A stretch of 64,000 nt of DNA from Paenibacillus alkalitolerans (GTDB lineage: Bacteria > Bacillota > Bacilli > Paenibacillales > YIM-B00363): assembly GCF_016482785.1 (NCBI RefSeq), contig NZ_JAEMXM010000003.1, forward strand, positions 1 through 64,000, read 5' to 3'. The notes beneath the pieces are model-generated. The model saw only the letters and a list, made by a program, of their open reading frames with translations, ran no database searches and was not told the DNA's origin. The translations under genes were made by a program, and so were the position numbers. Shown piece by piece: positions 32,438 through 42,043 of the stretch. How positions within the stretch are numbered: the stretch's first letter is position 1; each line of letters opens with the position of its first letter.

Positions 32438-33874
32438 ATGTATAGTGTGATTATTGTAGATGATGAACCGTGGGCGATAAAAGGAATACGGAATGCATTT
32501 AACTGGAATAAATACGGGTTCGAAATAACAGGCCAATTTACAAGCGCCCATAAGGCATTTGAGTTTATATGCGAGGAGTGTCCTGATCTGGTTATTACAG
32601 ATATAAGAATGCCTGAAATTTCCGGCCTTGACCTTATCAGGATGACCAAAGAAAAGGAACTGGATGTTGAGTTTATTATTGTAAGCGGTTTCGCTGAGTT
32701 TGCGTATGCGCTGGAGGCCTTAAGGTATGGTGCGCTGGACTATTGCCTAAAGCCCATTGATATTGAGATGGCAGATCCATTAATAGAAAAGCTGGCATTG
32801 CATTTTTCCAAAAAGAGAAGTATTAGAAATAACCTTATATTAGAAGCTCTAACCTCAACTGATAAAAGTGAATTAAAACGATTAACTCACCTTTTTGATC
32901 ATTCATCGGACTATTATTTTCGTGTAATTATAATTTATTCAAATAGTGAGAATAAGGATTATAATAATATAAAGTTTTTCGATACTAAAAATACATTGGA
33001 AGTTGAACTTGGCTCAAAAAAGACACTATATATTCTCAAAAGTGAAAAAAGAATTGATTTGGATGATGGATTTGATTTTGCAGTTTTTGCTGGTTCAGAT
33101 ATAAAAATAGTAGGAATTAGCAGAATTTCAAATAATTATGGAGATATCGCAAAACTTATCAAGGAATCGGATATCGCAGCATCAAAAATATTTTTATATG
33201 AAGAAAAAGGTATATTTGAATATGACCAAAAGCTTAATTTGGTCAAGCCGTTTATAGATGAAATAACTTCTATTATTCAAGAGAAAAGGTTTGAAGAAAT
33301 GGATGACATAATGAAAAGACTTATGTATTTCTTCAAACATAATAACTTAGGTATGGGAGAGGTGGTTTATTTATGGAATCAAGTGGTCAGTGTACTGATT
33401 GGCACATATTACGAAGAGTTGAGAGACTTGGAACTTGATTTCCTAAATTATTCTGAACTGAAGGAGCGCTTTGAAAACTTTGAATCATTATGCAGCTTCT
33501 TATATGACATATTTACATACATTAAGCAACTGAGTTACCAGTCTATAAATGAAGGTGATATAAACTCTTGTTTTAAGCAGATGGTTAAATACATCGACAA
33601 TAATTATCAGTACAAGCTATACCTTAAAGATTTATCCGTAAAATTTTTTATAAACCAAGTATATTGCTGCCAACTTTTTAAAAAAAAATTGGGTAAAACC
33701 TTTTCGGAATATGTAACTGAATTGAGGATAAAAAAAGCTCGCGAGCTATTGATAAGTACAGAATTGTCAGTTGAAGAAATTGCAACAAAAGTAGGATATA
33801 TTGATTACTATTATTTCAATAAAGTATTTAAGAAACAATGTGGGATAACTCCTGCGAAATTCAGGAAAAGTTGA
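32438..33874 (+). CDS. YesN-type response regulator (AraC output)
   Basis: 478 residues from ATG 32438, ten bases after AAGGGGG; an open frame upstream lacks a ribosome site. N-terminal receiver (DDEPW, phospho-Asp in LVITDIRMPEISG, Lys in CLKPID), a long linker, and C-terminal AraC HTH pair (about 380-476, VEEIATKVGYIDYYYFNKVFKKQCGITPAKF). Pairs with the kinase that follows to control the importer. Confidence 0.93.
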   Translation: MYSVIIVDDEPWAIKGIRNAFNWNKYGFEITGQFTSAHKAFEFICEECPDLVITDIRMPEISGLDLIRMTKEKELDVEFIIVSGFAEFAYALEALRYGALDYCLKPIDIEMADPLIEKLALHFSKKRSIRNNLILEALTSTDKSELKRLTHLFDHSSDYYFRVIIIYSNSENKDYNNIKFFDTKNTLEVELGSKKTLYILKSEKRIDLDDGFDFAVFAGSDIKIVGISRISNNYGDIAKLIKESDIAASKIFLYEEKGIFEYDQKLNLVKPFIDEITSIIQEKRFEEMDDIMKRLMYFFKHNNLGMGEVVYLWNQVVSVLIGTYYEELRDLELDFLNYSELKERFENFESLCSFLYDIFTYIKQLSYQSINEGDINSCFKQMVKYIDNNYQYKLYLKDLSVKFFINQVYCCQLFKKKLGKTFSEYVTELRIKKARELLISTELSVEEIATKVGYIDYYYFNKVFKKQCGITPAKFRKS

Positions 33875-33895
33875 TGTACGATCGGAGTGGGGAAT

Positions 33896-35699
33896 TTGCA
33901 AATTGGTAGACTGAAACTAAAACATCAGATATTACTTATATTTCTATTTTCGGTTCTAATATTTACAACAATGGAGTTCTATTTCTATTATAGCTTTAAT
34001 AATCTGACGCAGAATAGAGCTGCAAATTATGGAGATAAAATGATAGAACAATCACGCCAAAAGATAGATTCAGTTCTAAACGAGATAAAAATCAGTACAA
34101 ACATAGCTGTTAATAATAAAATAATACAAGAATTTACCGTTGCAGATGATGATTATAAGAGGAGTTTTGAAATAGGCACTTATGTAATTGATTTAATGGA
34201 ATATATGAGGTCCTTTAATTCTTATGTGAATGGAATCGTTATTAATGACAACCTAGGAAGACGAGTTTACAGTTTATCTCCTGCAAACGGTGATATTTTT
34301 TTTTTTAAATCAACATGATGAATTTATCAATAAATATAAAAATGATAGTGAGTCTGATAAAAAAGGAGAGTTTACAAACATATTAACAAACGAAAAAACA
34401 GGAAAGAAATATTTCTTTTACATAGCACCAATTATTGAATCTATTGGCGGGGTTAATTTTTCTCGAAAAACAGGCTATTTTTCAGTTATGGTTAATTCGG
34501 AAAAGATGCAAGAACTTGTTGAAAATACTGAATTGACGCCTAACTCTACTTTGTATATACTAAACAGCCGAAATGAGGTCATCGCATCAAATAATGCAAA
34601 TTTCCGTGGCATTTTATTCAAGGATATACTTTCAGTAGATAGGAATAGTTATACCATTGGGGTAAAAACAAAAATAAATGGGGAAGACGTAATCGTTCAG
34701 GAAAAAGGCTTGGAGCAGGCGGATGGGTGGCGTATAGTAAGTATTATTCCGGTGCATGAACTGACAAATGACATGAATGCTATTAAAAATATTAGTATTG
34801 TAGCAGGAATTGGTATAATTCTAAGTATGATTATTCTGGGGTATTTTTTCTTAAATAGTCTGACTCGACCTGTGATGGGTCTTGTAGCAGATATGAGAAA
34901 AATTGGTGGAAGAGACATGGGCTTTAGGGTAAAGGTGCGCTCAACAAATGAAGTTGGCGTATTGGCATATGATATAAATAGCATGATTGACAAGATGGAA
35001 GAGATGACAAGAAGTATATTTAATACTCAGGCAAGATTATATGAGTCAGAGTTGAGCAAAAAGCAGGCTGAATTTTCTGCGTTACAAAGTCAAATAAACC
35101 CGCATTTCCTTTATAATACATTAAATTGCATAAGCAGTATCGGACTTGAATACGGCAGCAAGGAAATAGCGCAGATAACTTCATGTATGTCAAAGATATT
35201 TCGATATAGTATTAAAAAAGACGAACTTGTTTTGATAAGTGAAGAAATTGAGTGTATTAAGGCATATATGAAAATTATCTCGATTAGATATGAAGACAAG
35301 TTTTCTATGGAAGTAGATGTTGATGAAAAGCTATTGGAAATGAGAACACCTAAAATGATATTGCAGCCCATCGTTGAGAACTCCGTATATCATGGACTTG
35401 AAAGTATTGACGCAGGAGGACATCTTCGTGTGAGCGGTAAAATAGATGCTAATGGAGATGTATGTTTTCAAGTATCGGATTCTGGAAAAGGGATAGGTAA
35501 AGTTGAACTCGAAAGCATTAAAGCGAAACTGAATATGGAACATTCGGAGAGAGTGAAAGACAATTTTGATGGGAACAGTATCGGTCTTTCCAATATAGAT
35601 AACAGGATAAAGCTGCTGTTTGGAGAAGGTTATGGGGTAGGGATAGAAAGTCAGATTGGTTTTGGAACTACAGTGATAGTTAAGATCCCATATATTTGA
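33896..35699 (+). pseudogene. YesM-type sensor histidine kinase, frameshifted
   Basis: N-terminal part (33896-34306) has one membrane segment and the start of an extracellular domain. The frame breaks in a run of 11 T at 34296-34306; removing one T joins it to the second part (34307-35699). That part has the rest of the sensor, a second membrane segment, HAMP, a His_kinase domain (QSQINPHFLYNTLN) and HATPase_c (DSGKGIG). One extra T could be a sequencing error, a mutation or phase variation. TTG 33896 fits the site GGAGTGGGG better than GTG 33887. Partner of the upstream YesN regulator. Confidence 0.88.
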
Positions 35700-35875
35700 A
35701 GTATTCTATTATTCCCCATGGAGGTTAATTAAATTCCCTAAGGCAGCTGAACTATGTTTGAAGACACATGAAGTGGCGGTAAGAATTCAATAGATTTATG
35801 CTAGCATGCGGATATGTACAATGCAAAGCTTCGGTTTCCAGGACGAGATTTTCTGGTTGAATATTTCAGTGCGGT

Positions 35876-35946
35876 AGAGCCACTTGGTTAATTAGTGAGA
35901 GCCACTATGTTAACGAAAAAGAGCAAGCAAGTTAATAAGGAGAGCC
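35876..35946 (+). repeat. left terminal array, four AGAGCC repeats
   Basis: AGAGCC(A) units begin at 35876, 35898, 35920 and 35941, each followed by a GTTAA box except the last. The fourth unit is the left arm of an 8-bp hairpin GGAGAGCC/GGCTCTCC (35939-35967) that may terminate the epimerase transcript. The rest of 35700-36039 holds no gene; 35735-35800 has a short open stretch like a transposase tail. Confidence 0.75.
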
Positions 35947-36039
35947 ATCAGAATATGAGGGCTCTCCCATTTACATTTTTCAACTTTCGTCTTCGTTAGT
36001 TCAACAGATCAAATGACTACTCGGGTACCTTCAATTTTA

Positions 36040-36882
36040 TTAAATTGCACCTGCATCTCTTGCCGTATAGAACGACGGGTAAATCGGTCGATAATGTAAT
36101 TCGTCTCTTATACGCGTAGTATCGACGATCATGTCCCATGGATTAAATTCCTGCTGCTGCGCTTCTGACGAAATTTCGCTATTATGAAGCTGAAACAACT
36201 CCGCAACGGAGATCGGTGCATCGTCAGCAACATTATAGATTCGGCCATCAATACCTGGTGTGGAAGCTGCGAGCATCAGGGCTTGACTTACGTCCGCATG
36301 GTGTACCATATGGATTCGTTTGGCTGGATTCCAATTACGAAAAAACGGCAGACTTTCCGTGATGTGGGGATCGCGCTCGCCATAAACAAATGGAAGCCGA
36401 ACGATGCGCACTCCCAATCCCTGTTCGCGATGAAGCCGTAGCAGCGCCTCTTCGGCCTCAACTTTGCTTTGAGGATAAGGAAAAACGGGGCTGAGCTCGT
36501 CATCTTCACGGTTTGGTCTCGAACGGTCCACCGAACCGTACACGTTATTGGTACTGGAAAAAACAAACCTTGGCACATCCGTTTCTAACGCAGCACGAGC
36601 TAAAGCTATAGTACCATCGAAGTTTGCCGTTCTGGTGGTGTTCTCGTCTACACCACGGAACTGTGCTGCTAAGTGAACCACAACATCAGTGCCCCGGAGA
36701 GCGTCAACATAATTGTCCGGCTGCAAAAGATCGCCTTCAATTACTTCAGCGCCTTGCTGGTGTAGCCACTCTGCTTTTGCAGCGTCCCTTACCAACAGTT
36801 TAGCTTGATGACCGCGCTGTAACAAACGCGGAACAAAACGGCTTCCTACTTTACCTGTGGCTCCTGTTACAAAAACGTTCAT
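36040..36882 (-). CDS. NAD-dependent epimerase/dehydratase (extended SDR)
   Basis: 280 residues. N-terminal Rossmann fold with GATGKVGSR, then DVVVHLAAQFRG and the catalytic YPQSK. Typical of extended short-chain dehydrogenases acting on nucleotide sugars, but no specific substrate class is evident. Divergent from the XRE regulator, which probably controls it. Both lie inside the transposase-less cassette. Confidence 0.88.
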   Translation of the reverse strand: MNVFVTGATGKVGSRFVPRLLQRGHQAKLLVRDAAKAEWLHQQGAEVIEGDLLQPDNYVDALRGTDVVVHLAAQFRGVDENTTRTANFDGTIALARAALETDVPRFVFSSTNNVYGSVDRSRPNREDDELSPVFPYPQSKVEAEEALLRLHREQGLGVRIVRLPFVYGERDPHITESLPFFRNWNPAKRIHMVHHADVSQALMLAASTPGIDGRIYNVADDAPISVAELFQLHNSEISSEAQQQEFNPWDMIVDTTRIRDELHYRPIYPSFYTARDAGAI

Positions 36883-37000
36883 TTTTCAAATCCTCCTAAG
36901 TTTTTTTAGACGCTACACTGGCAGTATAATAAAATGTGCAAGCAGCTTCCTTCCTGCGTTTATCGTATGATTGGAAGTGTCAGGATAAGGAGGGGCAATA

Positions 37001-37828
37001 ATGGAAAATATTTCCTACAGAATGTTGTTAGGTGAATTTTTACGTTCGCGTCGAGAACGTCTTACTCCGGAAGATGTAGGGTTAGTATCCTATGGACGAC
37101 GACGGACCCGGGGGCTTCGAAGGGAAGAAGTAGCCCAGCTTGCCCATATCGGAACATCATGGTATACCTCTCTGGAGCAAGGCAGAAGTGTCAATCCATC
37201 AGAGGATGTACTAAATAATATTGCAAAAGCGCTGCGATTGACTGAGGATGAACGTCACCATCTCCATCTTCTTGCAAGACCGGTACAACTGAAAAAGGTA
37301 GAAGATCAGCAATTAAATGTAGGTTTGGAACGGACGATAAGGGCGCTTGAACCGAATCCGGCATTTGTTATTGGGCGATATTGGGATTTGTTGTTATGGA
37401 ACAAAGCAGCTGAGTTCATTTTCCGATTACCGTCATTTTCAAATCATATGCAGCATAGACCCAATTGGATGAGACATCTTTTGACGGACGCCAGGCTAGG
37501 ATCGAACCTTAAGGAGTGGGAAGCACGAGCACTGATTGCACACTTTCGTGCGGATTACGCACACTTCCCTAATGATGCAAGGTTTAAGGAGCTTATTGAG
37601 GAATTAATGCAGATCAGTCAGCTGTTTCGCGAGATATGGCCGCTGCATGACGTTCAGGTCGTAATAGATCGCCACAAACGCAGGTACGATCCTCGTATCG
37701 GAGAGATTGAATTTGAACATGTGACCTTGCAACCGCCGGCCAATCCGGATCTGAAGATCATGATTTATACCGCTTCAACGGATACGGCTGCGCGTTTGCG
37801 AAGTTTAATGAGCACACGGGAGAATTGA
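37001..37828 (+). CDS. XRE regulator with MmyB-like ligand-binding domain
   Basis: 275 residues. N-terminal HTH (RRRTRGLRREEVAQLAHIGTSWYTSLEQGR) followed by a C-terminal PAS-like domain of the MmyB type (NPAFVIGRYWDLLLWNKAAEFIF). Such regulators often sit beside and repress an oxidoreductase gene; here the epimerase lies divergent across 118 bases. Start follows AAGGAGG. Confidence 0.9.
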   Translation: MENISYRMLLGEFLRSRRERLTPEDVGLVSYGRRRTRGLRREEVAQLAHIGTSWYTSLEQGRSVNPSEDVLNNIAKALRLTEDERHHLHLLARPVQLKKVEDQQLNVGLERTIRALEPNPAFVIGRYWDLLLWNKAAEFIFRLPSFSNHMQHRPNWMRHLLTDARLGSNLKEWEARALIAHFRADYAHFPNDARFKELIEELMQISQLFREIWPLHDVQVVIDRHKRRYDPRIGEIEFEHVTLQPPANPDLKIMIYTASTDTAARLRSLMSTREN

Positions 37829-37906
37829 TAAGTCACTTGTGACTTACGTTAGGGACATCACTCAAGAACCGTGATTGCTATCCTCCCGTTAGTTTAGTCC
37901 CATTTT

Positions 37907-37977
37907 GGCTCTGTACATTAACATCGTGGCTCTATTTTATTAACGAAGTGGCTCTCACTCATTAACTTAATGGCTCT
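37907..37977 (-). repeat. right terminal array, four AGAGCC repeats inverted
   Basis: GGCTCT at 37907, 37928, 37950 and 37972 gives the same 21-22-22 spacing as the left array in mirror image. Units carry ATTAAC, the complement of the GTTAA box. Confidence 0.75.
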
Positions 37978-38043
37978 ATGGGTCTGAAATATTCACTTTC
38001 CGAGTTTTTTACAAAGGGACAATAAAAAGGTTAAACATCAAGA

Positions 38044-38087
38044 AGAGTCCCGAATGTAAATTTGTATTGGGGCTCTTTCCTTTTTTG
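38044..38087 (+). terminator. terminator downstream of the cassette
   Basis: AGAGTCCC pairs with GGGGCTCT (one G-U) and a T-rich run follows. Confidence 0.55.
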
Positions 38088-38096
38088 GAGGCTTGA

Positions 38097-38147
38097 ATGG
38101 AAAACATCGGTGAGCGAGTTAGACAGATTATTAAGAAAGATACATAA
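38097..38147 (+). pseudogene. remnant of an XRE-type gene
   Basis: ATG behind GGAGGC reads MENIGERVRQIIKKDT and then stops. The opening is that of an XRE regulator, cut after 16 codons. Confidence 0.35.
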
Positions 38148-38210
38148 TATGAATCAACAAATGACTCCACAGTCGCTTTTCGAATGATTCAAAATGGAGG
38201 TATTCAGAAA

Positions 38211-38606
38211 ATGGACATCAAAAGAATTGGTTCACAACCTTCCGGCAAAGGACCGTCCGAGTATTTTACCGGCACGGTACGCATTGATCCGCTGTTCGAG
38301 GCATCCCACCCTGCACGCGTGGTCGGAGCCAGTGTTACGTTCGAGCCCGGCGCTCGGACAGCATGGCACACCCACCCGCTTGGCCAGACCTTAATCGTGA
38401 CGGCTGGCTGTGGCCGGGTACAACGCTGGGGTGGTCCGGTCGAGGAAATTCGTCCAGGTGACGTGATCTGGTTCGCACCGGGTGAGAAACATTGGCACGG
38501 CGCTACGCCGACCACGGCCATGACGCACATCGCCATTCAGGAACGTCTCGACGGCAAGACCGTTGACTGGATGGAAAAGGTCAGCGAAGAACAATACCAA
38601 TCCTGA
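38211..38606 (+). CDS. cupin-domain protein
   Basis: 131 residues from ATG 38211 behind GGAGG. Cupin motif 1 [15 protein letters not shown] and motif 2 [16 protein letters not shown] carry the metal-binding His residues. Resembles the small cupins associated with carboxymuconolactone decarboxylases. Function beyond metal-dependent cupin fold is not readable. Stands alone. Confidence 0.85.
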   Translation: MDIKRIGSQPSGKGPSEYFTGTVRIDPLFEASHPARVVGASVTFEPGARTAWHTHPLGQTLIVTAGCGRVQRWGGPVEEIRPGDVIWFAPGEKHWHGATPTTAMTHIAIQERLDGKTVDWMEKVSEEQYQS

Positions 38607-38818
38607 TCGTGAAAACCACACGGCCACGAGTTCGTTGGTGTGGTTGGGCAGGATGGGGCAGAGTTGCATGAAATTTTAGAGAACCTAAATAACAAAGCAG
38701 CATGATAAAAGTACACCAGAGGGTCGCCTTATAAATTCCTCAATTGAGAAAATAAGCTTTTGCGCTGAATACAGTCATTCTTTTATAATAAATATATCCA
38801 GATTAAGGAGGGGAAAAT

Positions 38819-38926
38819 ATGGACGATGAGCCGGAGGAACCGGACGAACCGGGCAACAGCATTCATGCTGTAATGACGATTAGAGTCAGGTGCAATTTGA
38901 AAACAACCTATTATCGCAGGCTATAA
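38819..38926 (+). CDS. possible 35-residue small protein
   Basis: ATG preceded by an ideal AAGGAGGGGAAAAT site encodes MDDEPEEPDEPGN then a mixed tail. It may be a real small acidic protein or a leader fragment of a disrupted gene. The rest of the 380-base gap holds nothing I recognise. Confidence 0.3.
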   Translation: MDDEPEEPDEPGNSIHAVMTIRVRCNLKTTYYRRL

Positions 38927-38985
38927 ATTCTCTCCATCGTTTTTTAATTTATCATCTTTTAAAAATGATGGAGGTTGAGAATAAG

Positions 38986-40287
38986 TTGTTAACAGCAATC
39001 ATGGTTCTACTCGTACTTATCGTATTGAACGCCTTTTTCGCCGCTTCGGAAATCGCTTTGATCTCATTAAACGATAACAAGATCAAAGTAATGGCGGAAG
39101 CAGGGGACAAGAAGGCGAGGCTGCTGCATCATCTTCTGAGCGAACCGAGCCGTTTCCTAGCCACGATCCAAATCGGCATAACGCTTGCGGGTTTTTTGGC
39201 GAGCGCCTTTGCCGCCGAGAGTTTTTCCGGTCAATTGTCTGAATTTTTATACGCAGCCGGAGTACCTTTATCCAAAGAATGGCTTGAAAATATTTCGGTC
39301 ATTGTCATCACATTGATCTTATCCTATTTTACATTGGTGCTTGGCGAACTTGTGCCCAAAAGACTCGCAATGCAAAAGGCCGAGCCCATATCCAGAATTG
39401 CTGCAGTCCCGTTAAATGCTTTGTCGATCGTTACATCTCCATTCGTGAAATTATTGACGTTATCGACCAACCTGTTGGTTAGATTATTCGGCGTAGATCC
39501 TCACGCGAAAGAAGAGGAGATAACGGAAGAAGAAATTCGGATGATGGTGGATGTAGGGAAGGAAAAAGGGACGATTCAAGAAGCTGAAAAGATGATGATC
39601 GACAATATATTCGATTTCGACAATAAGATTGTGTTCGACATTATGACGCATAGAACGCACGTCGTCGGTATTCCGATCCATGCCACTTTAAAGGAAATAA
39701 CCGCGTTGATCAATGCGGAACAATATACAAGGTTTCCGGTTTATGAAGATCACATGGATAATATCGTCGGGATATTGCATGTAAAGGACCTGCTTCGATG
39801 TATGGAACGAAGCGATGAAGAGGTTTTCGATGTAATGAAATTGATCCGAGCGCCGTATCTGGTTCCATTCTCCAAGAAGACCGACGAGCTGTTCAAAGAT
39901 TTGCAAAAGAACAAAGTTCATATGGCCGTTGTTATCGATGAGTACGGTGGAACAGCCGGTATCGTCACCATTGAAGATTTGCTGGAGGAAATCGTCGGAA
40001 GCATTCTTGACGAGCATGACGAGGAAGAGCGAGCGGTCGAAAAGCTCGATGAGAATACGTATCTGATGGAAGGAACAATGAGCCTTGACGAAGTCCAAGA
40101 ATACTTGAAGATTGATTTGCCGACGGAAGAATACGACACACTAAGCGGCTTCATAATAAATCAGTTGGGAAGGATCCCAGGCATAAACGACCGTCCTTCC
40201 ATTGAGTTCAATGGCGTTGTGTTTAAAGTTGAAGGAGCGAATGAGAAGCGTATCGAATTAGTAAAAGTGTCCAGGGCAGAATTATAA
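38986..40287 (+). CDS. HlyC/CorC-family membrane protein with CBS domains
   Basis: About 433 residues. DUF21/CNNM membrane domain with about three or four helices (LTAIMVLLVLIVLNAFFAASE onward), then two CBS motifs (about 205-320) and a C-terminal CorC_HlyC domain (about 340-430). Linked to Mg or other cation efflux in the family. I prefer TTG 38986, 11 bases after GGAGG; ATG 38965 overlaps that site. Followed by a terminator. Confidence 0.92.
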   Translation: MLTAIMVLLVLIVLNAFFAASEIALISLNDNKIKVMAEAGDKKARLLHHLLSEPSRFLATIQIGITLAGFLASAFAAESFSGQLSEFLYAAGVPLSKEWLENISVIVITLILSYFTLVLGELVPKRLAMQKAEPISRIAAVPLNALSIVTSPFVKLLTLSTNLLVRLFGVDPHAKEEEITEEEIRMMVDVGKEKGTIQEAEKMMIDNIFDFDNKIVFDIMTHRTHVVGIPIHATLKEITALINAEQYTRFPVYEDHMDNIVGILHVKDLLRCMERSDEEVFDVMKLIRAPYLVPFSKKTDELFKDLQKNKVHMAVVIDEYGGTAGIVTIEDLLEEIVGSILDEHDEEERAVEKLDENTYLMEGTMSLDEVQEYLKIDLPTEEYDTLSGFIINQLGRIPGINDRPSIEFNGVVFKVEGANEKRIELVKVSRAEL

Positions 40288-40302
40288 TATCAATTAACAC
40301 CC

Positions 40303-40339
40303 ACCTCCATTTATCGGTTTCAGATGAGTGGAGGTTTTT
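40303..40339 (+). terminator. terminator after HlyC/CorC gene
   Basis: ACCTCCA pairs with TGGAGGT, followed by TTTTT. Confidence 0.75.
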
Positions 40340-40386
40340 CATTGTCTACATTGAGACGCAGCTTCATCCGAACATCCATCCATATG

Positions 40387-40408
40387 ATACTTGCAAAATA
40401 CAAATAAA
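40387..40408. promoter_or_regulatory. MarR-type box 1
   Basis: ATACTTGCAA, two bases, then TACAAATAAA. 20 of 22 bases recur at 40903-40924. Contains imperfect TTGcAA/TTrCAA dyad symmetry. It lies 30 bases before the MarR start, fitting autoregulation. Confidence 0.6.
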
Positions 40409-40439
40409 TACTGTATAACAAAGTAAGAGGTGAACCACA

Positions 40440-40889
40440 GTGGAAAGCGTCCGCGAATTACTTCAAATCATGACCCGACGTTTTGGGTTTCTGAATAAAA
40501 ATTGCTGTTCGATCGGCGGCTTCGACATATCTTTAGTCCAAAGCCATATTCTTTACGAAATTGATCGTCAGCATAAACCGTCCATTCAGAAAGTAGCGGA
40601 GGCGTTGGGGACCGATATCACAACCTTTAGCCGACAAATCCAATCCTTGATCAAAATGAAGTTAGTGAAAAAAATTCCCGATCCGGACGACCGCAGGGTG
40701 TATATCCTTTCGTTAACGACGGAAGGAAAATATGTGGCCGCGACAATAGACCAGCAAATGAACGCGTATTTAGAGGAAGTTTTCTCGCACATGAACGATT
40801 TTGAAAAAGAGACCGTCATTCGCTCCATTCGACTCTTAAACCAAGCGATGGCGAAATCCAGCCCTTGTTGTTCTACCCCAATGGGGTAA
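40440..40889 (+). CDS. MarR-family regulator
   Basis: 149 residues from GTG 40440 behind AAGAGGTG. The winged HTH (about 45-105) has KVAEALGTDITTFSRQIQSL and DPDDRRVYILSLT. Cysteine pairs at the N-terminus (NKNCCSIGG) and C-terminus (SSPCCSTP) could sense thiophilic metalloids; this is inference from the arsenic context. Probably binds the two matching boxes upstream of itself and of the monooxygenase gene. Confidence 0.88.
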   Translation: MESVRELLQIMTRRFGFLNKNCCSIGGFDISLVQSHILYEIDRQHKPSIQKVAEALGTDITTFSRQIQSLIKMKLVKKIPDPDDRRVYILSLTTEGKYVAATIDQQMNAYLEEVFSHMNDFEKETVIRSIRLLNQAMAKSSPCCSTPMG

Positions 40890-40902
40890 TTTTTATTCAC
40901 GA

Positions 40903-40924
40903 ATACTTGCAATTTACAAATAAA
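40903..40924. promoter_or_regulatory. MarR-type box 2
   Basis: ATACTTGCAA, TT, TACAAATAAA; near-identical to box 1. It lies 15 bases before the monooxygenase start, so MarR could control both genes. Confidence 0.6.
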
Positions 40925-40939
40925 GTGGAGGGTCTTGAA

Positions 40940-41995
40940 ATGAACGAGATGCTTGATGCCATTGTCATTGGAGGCGGTCAGGCGGGTGTAGCCTCCGGTT
41001 ACCACTTAAAAAAGAAAGGACTTCAATTTTTAATTTTGGAGGCAAGCGACCAGTCAACCGGTTCGTGGTCAAGTTATTACGATAGTCTTAAACTGTTCTC
41101 GCCGGCTCGCTTCTCATCGATGCCCGGGTTGAAGTTCCCCGGCCAGCCAAATGGTTATCCCACGAGGGATGAAGTCATTCGTTATTTACAGGATTACCGG
41201 GCAAAGTTTCAATTGCCGGTTATGAGAAACCAGCGTGTGGAATCGGTTGAAATGGATGAGAGAGGTTTTACGACACGCACAACGGCAGGGGATACGTTTC
41301 GGTCCAGAACCGTTATTAATGCAACCGGTTGGTTTCATAATCCGTATACGCCGGCAATAACCGGACACGAGATGTTTCAAGGACGCACGCTCCACTCTTC
41401 CGAATACCGGAATCCGGAGCCATTTCGCAATCAGCGGGTAGTGGTGGTGGGGCGCGGGAATTCTGCCGTACAGATCGGCGTTGAGTTGGCCGAGGTAAGT
41501 AAGACTTCATTAGCGGTGTTGAAGCCGGTTCAATTTGTGAATCAGAAGTTATGGGGAAAGGATTTGCATTTTTGGGTCCGGCTGATCGGATTTGACACCT
41601 TCCCTTTTTGGAGATTCGGGAAGACTGCGCCGATTTCAAGTGCTGTAAACGATACGGGAAGGTACAAAGAGCGGGTAGCGGCCGGAAAGCCGGATCAACA
41701 GCCGATGTTCACGTCCTTTTATCAAGACGGCGTCATATGGCCGAACGCGACAAAAGAACCGGTAGATACAGTGATTTTCGCGACAGGCTACCGGCCTCAT
41801 CTTCCTTACCTTCAAGCGATCGGTGCGTTAGATTCGCAAGGCAGGCCGCTGCATAGTGCAGGTATCAGCATCGTTCCAGGTCTTTATTATGTAGGGCTCG
41901 AAGGACAGCGTTCCTTTGCTTCCGCTACCTTAAGGGGGGTGGGGCCGGACGCCAAGTTTGTTGTGAAAAAGCTCTTGAAGCATCTTAAGCAGTGA
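40940..41995 (+). CDS. ArsO-like flavin-dependent monooxygenase
   Basis: 351 residues from ATG 40940 behind GGAGG; the longer frame starts inside the MarR gene. Dinucleotide-binding GGGQAGV at the N-terminus, second GRGNSAVQI near 175, and ATGYRPHLPY near the C-terminus are class B flavin monooxygenase signatures. Placement with ars genes suggests an ArsO-type enzyme; the substrate is not known from sequence. Confidence 0.85.
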   Translation: MNEMLDAIVIGGGQAGVASGYHLKKKGLQFLILEASDQSTGSWSSYYDSLKLFSPARFSSMPGLKFPGQPNGYPTRDEVIRYLQDYRAKFQLPVMRNQRVESVEMDERGFTTRTTAGDTFRSRTVINATGWFHNPYTPAITGHEMFQGRTLHSSEYRNPEPFRNQRVVVVGRGNSAVQIGVELAEVSKTSLAVLKPVQFVNQKLWGKDLHFWVRLIGFDTFPFWRFGKTAPISSAVNDTGRYKERVAAGKPDQQPMFTSFYQDGVIWPNATKEPVDTVIFATGYRPHLPYLQAIGALDSQGRPLHSAGISIVPGLYYVGLEGQRSFASATLRGVGPDAKFVVKKLLKHLKQ

Positions 41996-42043
41996 GTAAT
42001 CGTGTATGTGCAAATTATGATCTTTGGGAAAGAAGTGAGTACT

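Larger units (their letters stand above)
35858..37995 (+). mobile_element. transposase-less cassette with 22-bp-repeat inverted ends
   Basis: Both ends start TGAATATTTCAG, then 6 variable bases, then AGAGCC repeats at 22, 22 and 21-base spacing. The right end is inverted. Over the outer 46 bases the two ends agree at 38. Outer dinucleotides are TG and CA. Inside are only an epimerase and an XRE regulator, no transposase. Multiple repeats in the ends recall IS21-family termini; this makes it a non-autonomous mobile insertion cassette by inference. I see no clear target-site duplication. Confidence 0.65.

Noticed and set aside
35876-37977. CRISPR-like short repeats at regular spacing
   Set aside because: Only four degenerate units per side, no unique spacers of fixed length, mirrored orientation at the two ends and no cas genes; transposon ends explain it better.
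35858-37995. Tn7-like or CRISPR-associated transposon ends
   Set aside because: TnsB sites are also about 22 bp, but no tns genes are present, and TG/CA ends with 12-bp outer repeats fit an IS21-type end at least as well. Not claimed.
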